Origin: Chromera velia
Taxonomy: Eukaryota; Sar; Chromeraceae
Direction of reading: 5' to 3'
Length of the DNA: 38,930 bases
NCBI GenBank assembly: GCA_018398765.1
Contig: JAHBMJ010000903.1
Coordinates: 1-38,930 of the forward strand
The position numbers were made by a program, and so were the translations under genes. The notes below the pieces were generated by a model. The model was not told where the DNA came from, did no database searches, and was given only the letters and a program-made list of their open reading frames with translations. Numbering within the stretch: the stretch's first letter is position 1; every line of letters starts with the position of its first letter. Below, piece by piece: positions 1 through 9,758 of the stretch.

Positions 1-158
1 CCCTCTCTCTCTCTCTCCCCCTCCCTCCCTCACTCTCTCTCTCTCTCGGCTTTGAAATGGATCCGAATGATGTGCATTTTTCCCCAAAGACGGCAGACTT
101 GAATCTTTGAAGACTCTGCCTCAGTTCAATTTGATCAGAAAAAAATCGTCCCAAAGTT

Positions 159-1481
159 TCACATCTTTTTAACCAAAGAGAAGTGACAAGACAAATAAAG
201 AAAGGGCAGGAAAGAGGCATGGTCGCAAGAGACCCAGCGCACCCGATTGTCACAAATGACATGCAGACTGCAAAAGAACCCGCCAAGTCTCTGATCAACT
301 AACTACCTGTCTTTCCTACCCGTCAAATTGACTCACCCTCTATCATTCTGCAGGTTATCCTCAGGCTCCTCATACGATTTCATTGCGCCCTTCAGGGCAT
401 CCATTCCTTTCCTCATCGCTGTAAACTTCGCGACAGAAGGGGCGAAACCGTCGGAGGGAGCGGTGGTTGGCCCCTCCAGCTGCTTACAGGCGTCCACAAG
501 TGCCTGCGCACTGCTGACCATGCTTCTGGCCTGTTCCCTGACGGCATTCCACAACTCTGCTGTGTGGGTGGCGGCAACGATGCCTCTGAGGTCTTCAGAC
601 GAGTGGAGGCGGTAGGAGGCATCCGTGGCTAGGAGCAGGGGGGGGAGCATTTCAAACTTCTCTGCGTATGTTGGATTGGTCTTTTTCAGAGGATTGAGGT
701 AGGAGGGAGATGTGAAGAGACCCTCGAGACCTGATTGGAGTTTGTTTGCAATTGCGGCAATAGAGTCGTCTTCCACACCCCAGAGAGCCTCGTTTCGTCC
801 CTTCATCTGCTCTTCCGTCTCTAATCCCAACAAGCGGTCCCAGTCACTGACCCTCTTTGCGTACTTCTGAAATTGTGCCTTGATGCTCTCACAGCGATTT
901 CCGAGAGCCGATGCGTCTGTTTTGATGAAGAGACCCTGAACTGCATCCTTGTCGCTTCTCAAGGTTTCAACAAACTTCGGGCACTCTCCCTGCTTTGTGC
1001 CCGACGGACTGTCAAGGATCGCTTTTTGGATTTTCAAACAAATCTCAAAGTTTTCTCCACAGGCTACTGGGTCGCAGGCTGAGTACTTTTCGGCTGGCTG
1101 CATGTCAGCAAACACCTTCTGACAATCAGTGCACCGTTTGTATTTGTTGTGAAATCCGCTCATAAACGAGGACGCACAGAAGCTGGAGCCCGAGCTCGAG
1201 CCTGGTTTCTCAAGATGGGCACACCTCTCTTTATCGTCTATTCCCTGCTGGGTAAGGAGCTCGTTGGCGTGCGTCCACGTCGCCTTGTCCTCTCTGATTT
1301 TGCTGTACGTCTCCTCGCACGGTGTTGTGCCATCGCATGGAGAGGAGAGAGATTGTCTCCCAGCGTAGAGGGACTCGCAGATCAGAATCGGACTGATTGT
1401 GCAGGAAGGGGTTGCACACCCCTCTGAGACGCCTCTTGCTCCCACGACACAGAGAGCCAAAAGCAGAGCACGGAGAAACAT
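159..1481 (-). CDS. Secreted cysteine-rich protein, two exons, function unknown
   Basis: Not recognised as a known family. Exon 1 is 1481-337 and exon 2 probably 267-159, giving about 417 residues. The start chosen is the ATG at 1481, which opens a typical signal peptide (MFLRALLLALCVVGARG); the longer frame upstream begins only with TTG. About 15 Cys follow in exon 1, several in CxxC-like or CxxxxC spacing (RCTDCQ, ACDPVACGEN), so a disulfide-bonded secreted or surface ectodomain is likely. The exon 1 frame appears to stop at a TGA that lies inside a perfect GTGAGT donor (336-331). A TTTTGCAG acceptor at 268 restores the frame in matching phase 2 and adds 35 residues with a hydrophobic patch (ASFLPFLYLSCHFSLV), which might anchor the protein. 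Exon 1 is well supported; exon 2 is tentative. Confidence 0.65.
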
Positions 1482-2048
1482 TCTAGAGAGCAAAGAAGAG
1501 ACGGGCCGTCTCTACTGCTGACTGTGGGAAAGGTTGCGGACGTGTGCGAGCAGGAGGTCTTTGAGAGGCACAGGATGAAGAAGCCTTTTTCATGGAAGGC
1601 AAACTATGAGAAGATGGGATCAGAACCATCGAAACGAGCACAGATTGTTTTTACATTTGAAATATATATATATATAGATATAGATATGTCAGCATGCATG
1701 CATGCATTTAAAAAAAAAAAAAAAACATGCAAGCGCGGGATAAGCCCGCGCGGGGTTTCGCGAAGCCTGATTCCATGCAAGACCCAAAATCCCGGTGTCA
1801 ACACTTTTTTTGTAGACAAGTCGAAAAAGAAAGGTTGACCGTTGGACCCAAACATCAGTTCGATGCATGCATGCATGTCTTCTGTTGCATCAATCGAGGC
1901 GTTGCATTTTAGACACGTACATACTGCTGTTGCAACACATGGAAACAGCTATATAGTTGTGTTGTGTGTTGTTCTCAATGGCCTCATGCCTTTGAACGCT
2001 TGCCGTAATGATAATCTCTCTGCAGTGTGTGTTGCTCTATAAAGATGA
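1482..2048. promoter_or_regulatory. Divergent spacer with TGCATGCA runs and a GC hairpin
   Basis: Head-to-head region between the secreted-protein gene and the PARP gene. It contains GCATGCATGCAT at about 1692-1706, an A-tract, a perfect 7-bp GC stem (GCGCGGG 1733-1739 with CCCGCGC 1745-1751, 5-nt loop), and a second TGCATGCATGCATG at about 1864-1877. A short TA run lies near 1663-1675. No ORF here looks coding. Shared promoter function is inferred from position only. Confidence 0.5.
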
Positions 2049-4180
2049 ATGGAATCTCAGACTGGGAGGACAAAGCATCACACCGCTCCAATGATGGTGG
2101 CTTCTCCCGAATCCAAACGGCAGAGGGACTGGAACCTTCAGCTTCCTTACCATTTTCAAGATTCCCTGTTCTGGTTGGTGCGTTCATTGGAAATCGTTGG
2201 GATTACTCAGGTCGAGATACATGCCAAAAGAGGACCACAGGCTGCCGCAGAGCAGACTGAGTCCGAGAGCTGTGAAATTTTTGTAACAGTCACGTTCAGA
2301 GAAGCAAGAAAGCGAAAGGTTGTGTCTGAATTGGTTGCCTTTTCTGGTGCAGAAGTAATTGATGACCTCCCCTCAGACCTCCAAGGTAGTGCCACCGAAG
2401 ATGTGCATTCTTTTTTCTGGAGGGCCCCTGGCCATGTGGCTGCGGCTGCGGCTGCTGCTTCACCTCCGTCATCTCCCGCTTCAATATTGTGCGAAGAATT
2501 CGGGCCTCGGTCAGTCTTCCAAACAAGGACAGAGGTCCTGCTTTCTCTTCATTCATTCATTCCATTTGTGCAGAGAGAAAGCGACGCAGGTCTTACTCTG
2601 TGCCCTGTGTGCTTTGACAAGGTGCAGTGCCAGACGGATGCGCACGACGTGTAGGAATATGAAATCTCCTTGCACACCTCTCTCTTTCTCTTCGGCGTTT
2701 GCAGACAAAGCAAGGCACCGTAAGCATATGACGTCATTTATCGCAGACAGGTGACGGCACCCATTTCCCTCTCGTATCCCCGAGAAAATAACAAGTAGAT
2801 CTAAATCAATGACTTGTGTGCCCTCGTCATGTCTTCATCCATTTCGGCGTACATGCACGTGTTTCCTTTCTGTGCTGCAGAGCTGTCCGCTTTGGCGCAT
2901 TTCGAAAGAGGAAGAAAGAGGAAGGGGGCACTCAGAACAGGATTGTGCAAGTACAGAGAGAGGCCGAGTTGACAGCCGAACTGACGGAACTCATGAAGAT
3001 TGCTCTCTTGTGGTGTTCCCAAAGTGGGCACGTTGCCGGAGACCTTCACAGAGACAGAGGCGAGAGTTCACCTTCCTCGGGGTCTGGAGGAACGTCTCAA
3101 TCACCCCGAGATCAAGCGAATTCTCATGAAACAGTTAAGTGAGATGTATGAGGGGGAGAGAAGGAAATCTCAGTCATCACCTGACGGTCTAGGGCCTCTT
3201 TGCCCCCCTCCACTTATCGAAGTTGTGTCGGTCACAGTGACAACACCAACGTAGGAACTCAGGGAAGCTCACACGTGCCGTTTCAGAGAGGCTTTGCAGA
3301 AGAATCCTCCTGAGGGTAATGTGGATCTGTTAAAGTCCGTGAACATGTCTGGAGTGTTCAGTCTTTCCTCTCTGTAACCCCTCTTTGGAAAATTCCATCC
3401 AAGCCCTGAATTTTGGGGCAGAGAGTGGGATGAGACGTCATACTCTCTCTGCTTGTCTGGTGAGCTTCAGGGAGGAGCGCGAGTGTGGGGGATGCACGGG
3501 GCAGATAAGAATACTTCCGCCCAGATCAGAACGTTTGGCATAGACCCCAGGCATGCTGGGAGCAAGGGAGGGAATCCTCGTTTCAGATTTGCGGGATACT
3601 TCTCGTGTCTGTTATCTAAGTCCCAAAGCCTACCAACCCCTCCCTCGTGTTTCTGAGAAACCTCTGATGCACGTCACTGTTTTCTCTCTCATCTTGGGGA
3701 TACTGTTTGCAGAAAAAGGGCAGACAGAAAGATTGGAACACATGGGGCGTGCATTGCCTCCCGATCGACGGTTTTGATTCGGTCTGGGGAGTCCCTCAGG
3801 GCTTGGAGGGGACGACTGGGATTGAAAATTCCGAATTCGTCCTGTACGATCAAAGCCGTGCGCTTCCTCTACTCACCGTTGCATACAGACACGCGTACGA
3901 GTATGAGTGTGTTCGGTGTGGTCCTCTTTATTCAGACAGGAGAGGAGAGGTTGACTCCAGGGCAACACAGAGACCTCGCATTGAGATGAACACTCAGGCT
4001 GTCAACAACGGAGCAGGCACAGCTTCTGCTTCAGGTTGGTCTGGAATTCCGGGAGTGACTGCGTTTGGGAATGGTCTGCTCTCTTTTGGGAATTTATTCA
4101 ACTCTGGGTCGGGGGCGAGTAACGGCCAAAGGGTTTCAATGAAAGAAGAAACACGATTTGAAAGCCGGATGAACAATTAA
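2049..4180 (+). CDS. PARP-type ADP-ribosyltransferase, multi-exon, partly resolved
   Basis: The C-terminal half encodes a PARP catalytic fold, which transfers ADP-ribose from NAD+ to targets. The exon at 3471-3604 reads VWGMHGADKNTSAQIRTFGID then PRHAG and GYFS. The next exon (about 3724-4180) reads FDSVWGVP, then SEFVLYDQSRALPL. These supply the His of the HG motif (codon 3495-3497), the Tyr of GxYF (3597-3599) and the Glu of the xEFVxYD strand (3833-3835), so the H-Y-E triad is present. Upstream exons include one ending at 3133 (HPEIKRILMKQ) and one from about 3286 (EALQKNPPEGNVDLL). The frame from 2049 to 2654 (VEIHAKRGPQ, EIFVTVTFREARKRK, LCPVCFDKVQC) is probably N-terminal; its CxxC could belong to a RING-like finger. 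Exon joins between 2654 and 3048 are not resolved. The tail after the PARP fold is Gly/Ser/Asn-rich. Confidence 0.7.
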
Positions 4181-5274
4181 ATGAAGAGATCATCGTTGTA
4201 TAATTCAGCATCAATTTGCATTAATTTGCTATCATTGCAATCCAGTAGTATCCAAGTCGATTCATACATGATAAGTAAATAACTAGGTAAATAATATTAA
4301 AGAGCATTTGCCATTTGGGCCATCATCTGACCATGATTTGGTTCTGCATCAAAAAACCTTTTTATAATGAAAATTTTTATTAAGTGACTTCAGATCTAGC
4401 ACTACTATTATTAGCATCCACAGTATGATCGACTACCAGCCAGTTTTTTTACCTGAGTTTTTGCTAATGTTTGTATTAAATTGACGATATTAATACTATT
4501 TAATAAAAAATTAAGTTGTTGATTCTTTGATTGATATCAAACGATTCAAACCCTGTGCAGACTCACTGCAGAGCTGTAAAATGTAGTTCTAGTAGGGTGC
4601 CATAATGTAGCATATATCAAATTTTTCATTAAAATAATAAAATTAATTATATTTTAGAGTTAATTTAATATATATACCTGGCAATACCCTGCTAGCTACA
4701 ATTTTATATAGCTAGCACTAAGCACTTAACAATCATTAAATTACATGCATTGAATCAAGTATTCAATGATGCTAGCAATGACGTCGATCATTACATCTAT
4801 GACAGTCAAAACATATATGTAAATCTCTAAAGATTAATTTCAATATTGTGCCATAATTGTGACTGAAAGTAGAACCAAATCATGGACTATAGCTGTAGTC
4901 TAGGCTGTAGTTCAGACTTTTTTAGGCTCATACCAACTTTATGGATTGGGACATAGATTAAAAAGCTGGGATTAGAGCAAGCATACAATACAAAATATTT
5001 GAATAATGTTTCAATGAGGGCCAACTAGAGGGCCAATCTATGAAAACATTCATTGTTTTTCTTTCTTATCTCGTTAATTCTTTATTTTTGCTCATGGTCG
5101 TACTGGAATGTAATGTGTACCATTGCGCAAGCTAGACCATTTCGGTTGTGTGGTTCCTCACCAGAAGTAGGTGGCGAGCCTGAGGGAGAGCCTCTCAGAG
5201 AGCCTGCATGGAGACGAAATTAAGACCTGAGGGGAACATGAATACAAAATTAAATTCGTCTACCATGCAACCGA
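4181..5274. other. AT-rich tail-to-tail spacer, no gene
   Basis: Spacer between the 3' ends of the PARP gene and the LRR gene. Base composition falls sharply to AT-rich, with frequent stops in all frames. A short hairpin, GCTAGCTA (4691-4698) with TAGCTAGC (4709-4716), is the only structure seen. No RNA gene or coding frame is recognisable. Confidence 0.75.
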
Positions 5275-6798
5275 TCACCACTCCCACAGTTCTCGAGACT
5301 CCACTTTCAGTTGGGGATGTCTGTCTGCGAATCTCTTGACGTCTTCCTTTTCGATTCGGTTGGACCAGTAGGACGAGACGTTCACCTTCTTCAGTCTGTA
5401 CACGTACTTGTCGAGTACAGAGAAGACATGCTTGGAAAGTCCATCGGCACCGTCAAGCAAGAGCGTGTGCACAGAGGGACAGAGCTCAAGAAGCTTCTCC
5501 ACCCCTTTTTCGGTGATGCACGAGGAGAATTGGACAGAGAAGACTTCTAATTTCGAACACCCCTTAGCCAACTCAATCACGTCGTCGTCTCTCAGCAGCC
5601 CCTCCTTCGCCTTCGCTCCGTCCTGATTGCATTCATCGTACACATAAACTTCCTTCAGATTCCCTACTGTGTGTCCCAACGTACGGAACACTTTCGGAAT
5701 GTCAAGAGAGTCGATGCTCACTGGCAGATTCTCAGTTCCTAGGGTTTCTAACTGAGAGAACTTTCTCAACGCCCCACAGAACGATGCCGTCTCCTTCTTT
5801 TTCGTTTCAGGGGAAGGACTGTACACGTAATAACTGAAGGCCAATCTCTTCAGATTCGGGAGACGTGAGCCCAATTTGTCCCACTCAATCGACATCGAGT
5901 TTTTCTCCTCCCCCTCTTTGAGCTCAAAACTCAACCGCAGATCCTCTACAGAGGGCGGGAGGGTCTCAGACAGCTTCGACACGGAGTCGAAACGCGGTGA
6001 GTCGAGGTAAAACGTCTTCAGGGCTGGGAACTCTTCACAGAGGGACACCACTTCCTCCATCGTCCATTGTGGTTGGCTGATTCGCACCCCCTGCAGATTC
6101 TCCCCGAAAGATGAAATCAATACACTCGCCCCCCCCGCAGAAAGAAGCGGACAGCCTACGAGATTCACTTGGAGCTTTTCGGGTTTCTGTCCCCCGAAGA
6201 GGATCACAGAGACATCGGAATCCTTCACCATCTGTGCCTCCAGATCTGAAAAGTCCATTGGGGGGCTCATCACACAGACAGAGCCGGAGGCTGACTCTTC
6301 TGCCTCTGGGCCCAGAAGAAGCAGCTCGGTCGGAGACGAGAAAGGGAGTTCTTTGGCAGTCTTCAGCACTTCTGGGTCCTCTTTCACCAGGTTCGAGAGG
6401 CATTCTGACAGCATTTCGAATGTTAGAGGTTGGTTCTGTTGGGTTTCGAAAAACTTTTCCGTTTTGGACTCCAACCACGCTACAAACTCCTTCTCTGTCT
6501 TCCACTTCTCATGATTCTCTTCAGGGTAAGGATACCCGTCTTGGAACTCGCAGTAGGCGAAGTGCTCAGCGTCCTTGTCGAACGCCAAACCTGCACAACA
6601 ATGCATTTATGTATATATAGAGACATACAGATGATCAAACAACACCCATGCAGGTGTCAGGTCCGATGGATTCTGACAGGAAATTGTGTCCGACTGACCC
6701 CAACCACAATAGTCCCTGTGGATTCGCCCGATCCAGGGGTTGTGTTTGGCCATGTACTGTGCGATGAGGGACGCAGCCCTCTTACCGACTGCCGCCAT
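5275..6798 (-). CDS. Leucine-rich-repeat protein, 471 aa, two exons
   Basis: Exon 1 is 6798-6699 and exon 2 is 6590-5275. The ATG at 6798 begins MAAVGKRAASLIAQYMAKHN. The exon 1 donor GTCAGT and the GTGCAG acceptor are both phase 1 and join to give DYCGWG-LAFDKDAEHF, a continuous domain, which supports the model over the ATG at 6606 within the intron end. The N-terminal ~90 residues (NPWIGRIHRDYCGWG, YCEFQDGYP, EKEFVAWLESKTEKFF) look like a separate globular domain. From about residue 175 on, irregular LRR-type units appear (LPNLKRLAFS, CSKLEVFSVQFSSC, CPSVHTLLLDG), typical of protein-interaction scaffolds. No signal peptide or membrane segment is visible. The exact partner or role is unknown. 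Confidence 0.8.
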
Positions 6799-7359
6799 TA
6801 TGGGATGAGTGCAGACACAGAAAAACAAGGTCAGGCAAAAAGGCGGGTCAGGCAAAAAGGCGGGTCAGGCAAAACTGTGCGGACGAGAAGAATCTGATGC
6901 AATGGCTTTTGTCCAATGACCCTCAGAAAAGCGTTGCTCGAAAGGATACTCGAAAGCTTCTGTGAGTCTCTGCCAGTCCTCATTTTATGGCGAAAGCCGC
7001 GAAACCCAGTCGAACATTTAATTGTCAGAGCCGAAAGTTGACCTCGTGCAGATGCATGCACGCCGATCCGGAAGACGGCGCGGGCACGCCGCCCGCGCTG
7101 CATTTAATTCTCAAGATTTTTCAAGTATAGGCGGCCCGTCCCGCCCGTCTCACTTCTTGGAAAGTTGGAAGGTTGGACTCGGGTTGAAGACTCAATCATT
7201 GCACGAAAAGCCCTCTAGCTCTTTTCATCATTCTCCATCTCTAAAGCTCACATGTTACTGGCACTACTCCTTGCTACGAGCAACGCCTTTTCCGGACGTT
7301 CGCCTGGGTCCGTTTGCCGTTTTCCCTGCGAGGGTCGTATCCACTGCCAACGACGAATC
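6799..7359. promoter_or_regulatory. Divergent spacer with TGCATGCA and a GC hairpin
   Basis: Head-to-head region of the LRR gene and the metal permease. GATGCATGCACG lies at 7051-7062. A perfect 8-bp stem, GCGCGGGC (7078-7085) with GCCCGCGC (7091-7098), is followed directly by TGCATTTA. This resembles the arrangement at 1692-1751. A promoter role is inferred from position. Confidence 0.45.
6829..6874. repeat. 17-bp tandem repeat, 2.7 copies
   Basis: Two exact copies of GGTCAGGCAAAAAGGCG followed by a 12-nt partial copy, lying just upstream of the LRR gene start. Confidence 0.9.
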
Positions 7360-8643
7360 ATGTGTAGTTCCGTGAGGGGTCTTTTCCTGACAGCGTTGAC
7401 CCTTATGATTGCCACAGCGCATGAAGGGTGTAGCGACCATCACGACCATGACCACCACGATCACGGTCATACGGATGAGCATGTACATGGCCACCATCAC
7501 GATCACCATCACGGTCATCACCACCATCACCATCATGAGGCAGCGGCTTCTTTGTCGTTGCCGGACTTGGCCTTGGCCTTCAAAAATAGTGCGATTGATC
7601 TTTGTCCATGGCTACTGACCGGTCTGGTGGTCACTGTGGTATGGCAAGATCTGTTGGGTTCCCTCCTTCATATGTCTTCCCTTTCACGCTTCCTGATGCT
7701 AGATACCAAAGGGGGCACAGGTGTGTTCACACTGATGAAAGTCTGCGTGACCGCTGCCCTGTTGGGTCTCGCTGTGCCTCTCTGCTCTTGCGGTGCGGTG
7801 CCTCTGGCCTTGGCATTGAGTGCCTCGGGACACGCTCCGGCGGCTGTAGTCACGTTTCTCACAGCCGCACAGAGCGCTGGGGTGGACAGTTTTGTTCTCT
7901 CTGTTGGGCTGTTGGGGTGGAGTGCTGCCTTCTTCCGACTGGTGGGAGCAAGCGTGATCTCCATCTCTGCCGGGATGGCGGTAGGCCGCGTGCCGCCCCG
8001 TGTTGGTGCGGCGGAGAACGGTGTGAGCAAGAAAGAATCCAGCAAAGGGTGGTCTTGGTGGGGCAAAGTGCGGAGGATTTCGAGTCTCTTGCGAGAGGTC
8101 TGGCCAGTACTGACTTTGGGTCTGGTGGCCTCGACAGTCGCAGAGCGAGTTGTTGGTGCCGGGGGATTGACGATAGCTTCTCAGTTTTACGGATCAGATT
8201 TTGTTTTGAGAACGAGTGTGATTGTCCTCTCTCTTCCTTTCCAACTCTGCGAACATGGAGTGGTCTCTTTCGCCCAGGCTCTGCATAGGGCAGGTGCCTC
8301 GCCAGGCTTGTGCCAGGCGTTTCTCCTCGTTGCTCCAGCAACCAACGTCACCACCATTGCCGCAGTGCTTCGGTCGGCGGGAAACAGCGCTGCGGTGGCA
8401 GTGAGATGCGTAGTGGGAATATGTGGGGCAGCGCTTGCAATTTCGTACTTCACCGATTTCGTGCTTGCAGATTCTTTCGATCTGTCGATGGAGCAGCCAG
8501 CCTCTGCATTTGAGCTTCCCAGTTGGTGGGTGAATGGATCTGTTTACGTTGTTGGTGCTCTTTTGATCTTCTCATTCGTCACACCTCTGCTACAACCAGG
8601 GAGTGCGTCACAGAGCGACGCAAAGAAGAAGAAAAATAACTAG
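7360..8643 (+). CDS. His-rich bacterial-type permease (ArsP_1 / SO_0444-like metal efflux), intronless
   Basis: Predicted polytopic membrane protein of about 427 residues. The ATG at 7360 opens a signal-like helix (SSVRGLFLTALTLMIATA) and is preferred to the ATG at 7252. Next is a strongly His/Asp-rich segment, roughly residues 24-62, with a run of seven His, fitting divalent-metal binding. The core has two related halves: VPLCSCGAVPLALAL with a downstream TAAQSAGVDS, and LPFQLCEHGVVSFAQAL with VAPATNVTTIAAVLR. These match the two signature blocks of the ArsP_1 / SO_0444 permease family, which in bacteria is linked to Cu/Zn or organoarsenical export. About eight to ten membrane spans are visible, and a Lys-rich tail ends the protein. 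There is no intron, unlike most neighbours, so acquisition from bacteria is possible. Substrate and membrane location are inference. Confidence 0.85.
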   Translation: MCSSVRGLFLTALTLMIATAHEGCSDHHDHDHHDHGHTDEHVHGHHHDHHHGHHHHHHHEAAASLSLPDLALAFKNSAIDLCPWLLTGLVVTVVWQDLLGSLLHMSSLSRFLMLDTKGGTGVFTLMKVCVTAALLGLAVPLCSCGAVPLALALSASGHAPAAVVTFLTAAQSAGVDSFVLSVGLLGWSAAFFRLVGASVISISAGMAVGRVPPRVGAAENGVSKKESSKGWSWWGKVRRISSLLREVWPVLTLGLVASTVAERVVGAGGLTIASQFYGSDFVLRTSVIVLSLPFQLCEHGVVSFAQALHRAGASPGLCQAFLLVAPATNVTTIAAVLRSAGNSAAVAVRCVVGICGAALAISYFTDFVLADSFDLSMEQPASAFELPSWWVNGSVYVVGALLIFSFVTPLLQPGSASQSDAKKKKNN

Positions 8644-8813
8644 TTTGATATGACCAAGGTTTTGACACGTCTGATAAATGACACATACATGATTCACTGA
8701 TCATTCAACGCGTTGTAAAGGCGTCCAATTTGTTTTCAATTCAATTTCATCAAATATAGAATCAAATTCTCGTTCAATTTATCAAATTAAGTAAATTTAC
8801 AAAATGAATTATT

Positions 8814-9041
8814 CTAGGCATGATCGGACGGTGATCCCAATATATTTATTTATGTTAAAGTGACGATAATTTCACTTTAAATAAATAATTTAAAACATTA
8901 AAACACTTAAAGAAGAAAAGTTAGAATTAGAACTGAAAGAAAACATCACTTTTCTAGCGTTTTTTGCAGGGTAGTTTTAAAGTGTCACTTTATTTAATTT
9001 TAAATAATTTAAAAATTTAAAACTATTAGGATCATGCCTAG
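8814..9041. mobile_element. MITE-like element, 228 bp, CTAGGCATGATC ends
   Basis: Perfect 12-bp terminal inverted repeats: CTAGGCATGATC at 8814-8825 and GATCATGCCTAG at 9030-9041. Flanking octamers GAATTATT (8806-8813) and AAATTATT (9042-9049) match at 7 of 8 positions, as expected for an aged 8-bp target-site duplication. The interior is AT-rich and non-coding, with further imperfect self-complementarity. An 8-bp duplication would fit hAT-type mobilisation; no transposase is present. Confidence 0.65.
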
Positions 9042-9298
9042 AAATTATTACGTACCTATTTTATTATATATGGTTTGTGATATACATAGTCTTATGCTAG
9101 AACTCTTACTCTAATAACTACTATATTTATTGATAATTTATTTGGATCGATCCTGTCTAGCTGAATTCATTTATTTGATATTTTATATAAGAAAAGAAAT
9201 TTAAGGGAAACATGGAAAAACTATGTGTCAAAAGTTTGAACACATTTAAATAAACGTGTATATGATGATGATGATGATATATACACAGTGCAACTAGG

Positions 9299-9541
9299 CT
9301 AGACGCCGGCTAGAGAAAAAAAAAAAAAAAGATCCCCCCAAACCCTTTACTTTTTTTCTTTTTTTTTTTTCTGTATCAGTCAAACAACTGTTGTTCAAGT
9401 GTTGTACAAGTGTTGTTTGTGTGTTGCACAACTGTTGTTAAGTGTTGTTCAGGGTTGAAAAGTAAAAAAAAAAAAGAAAAAAAAAAAATCTCCCCAAATC
9501 GCTTATTTTTTTTCTTTTTTTTTTCTCTAGCCGGCGCCTAG
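9299..9541. mobile_element. MITE-like element, 243 bp, with 8-bp target duplication
   Basis: Terminal inverted repeats CTAGACGCCGGCTAGAG (from 9299) and CTCTAGCCGGCGCCTAG (to 9541) differ at one position. They continue inward as A-tract and T-tract. The element is flanked by identical octamers CAACTAGG at 9291-9298 and 9542-9549, a clean 8-bp target-site duplication. The middle (about 9380-9450) is a run of degenerate CAACTGTTGTTCAAGTGTTG-type units. No coding capacity; non-autonomous. Confidence 0.8.
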
Positions 9542-9758
9542 CAACTAGGTTTTAATAATTTAATTCAAGTCTAAAATCCTGTACGCAACCTGCTATTAAA
9601 TATATTTAATAGCATTTTATACGTATAAGATTTCAAACTCAAATTTTGTGGCATTTTAGCTAGGATTTTCGTGCATTTGAATTATGATTTGATTGGATTT
9701 TACCTAGAATTTTAGTGAATTTTATGCATTTTAAAGGTATAAGTTTTTATCTTTTTGT

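Larger units (their letters stand above)
8644..9758. other. AT-rich tail-to-tail spacer with two MITE-like elements
   Basis: Spacer between the permease and coiled-coil gene 3' ends. Strongly AT-rich with no coding frame. It holds the two short inverted-repeat elements annotated at 8814-9041 and 9299-9541. Confidence 0.8.

Noticed and set aside
6035..6620. Overlapping ORFs on both strands within the LRR exon
   Set aside because: The 443-codon frame with LRR units accounts for the region; the others have no motif support.
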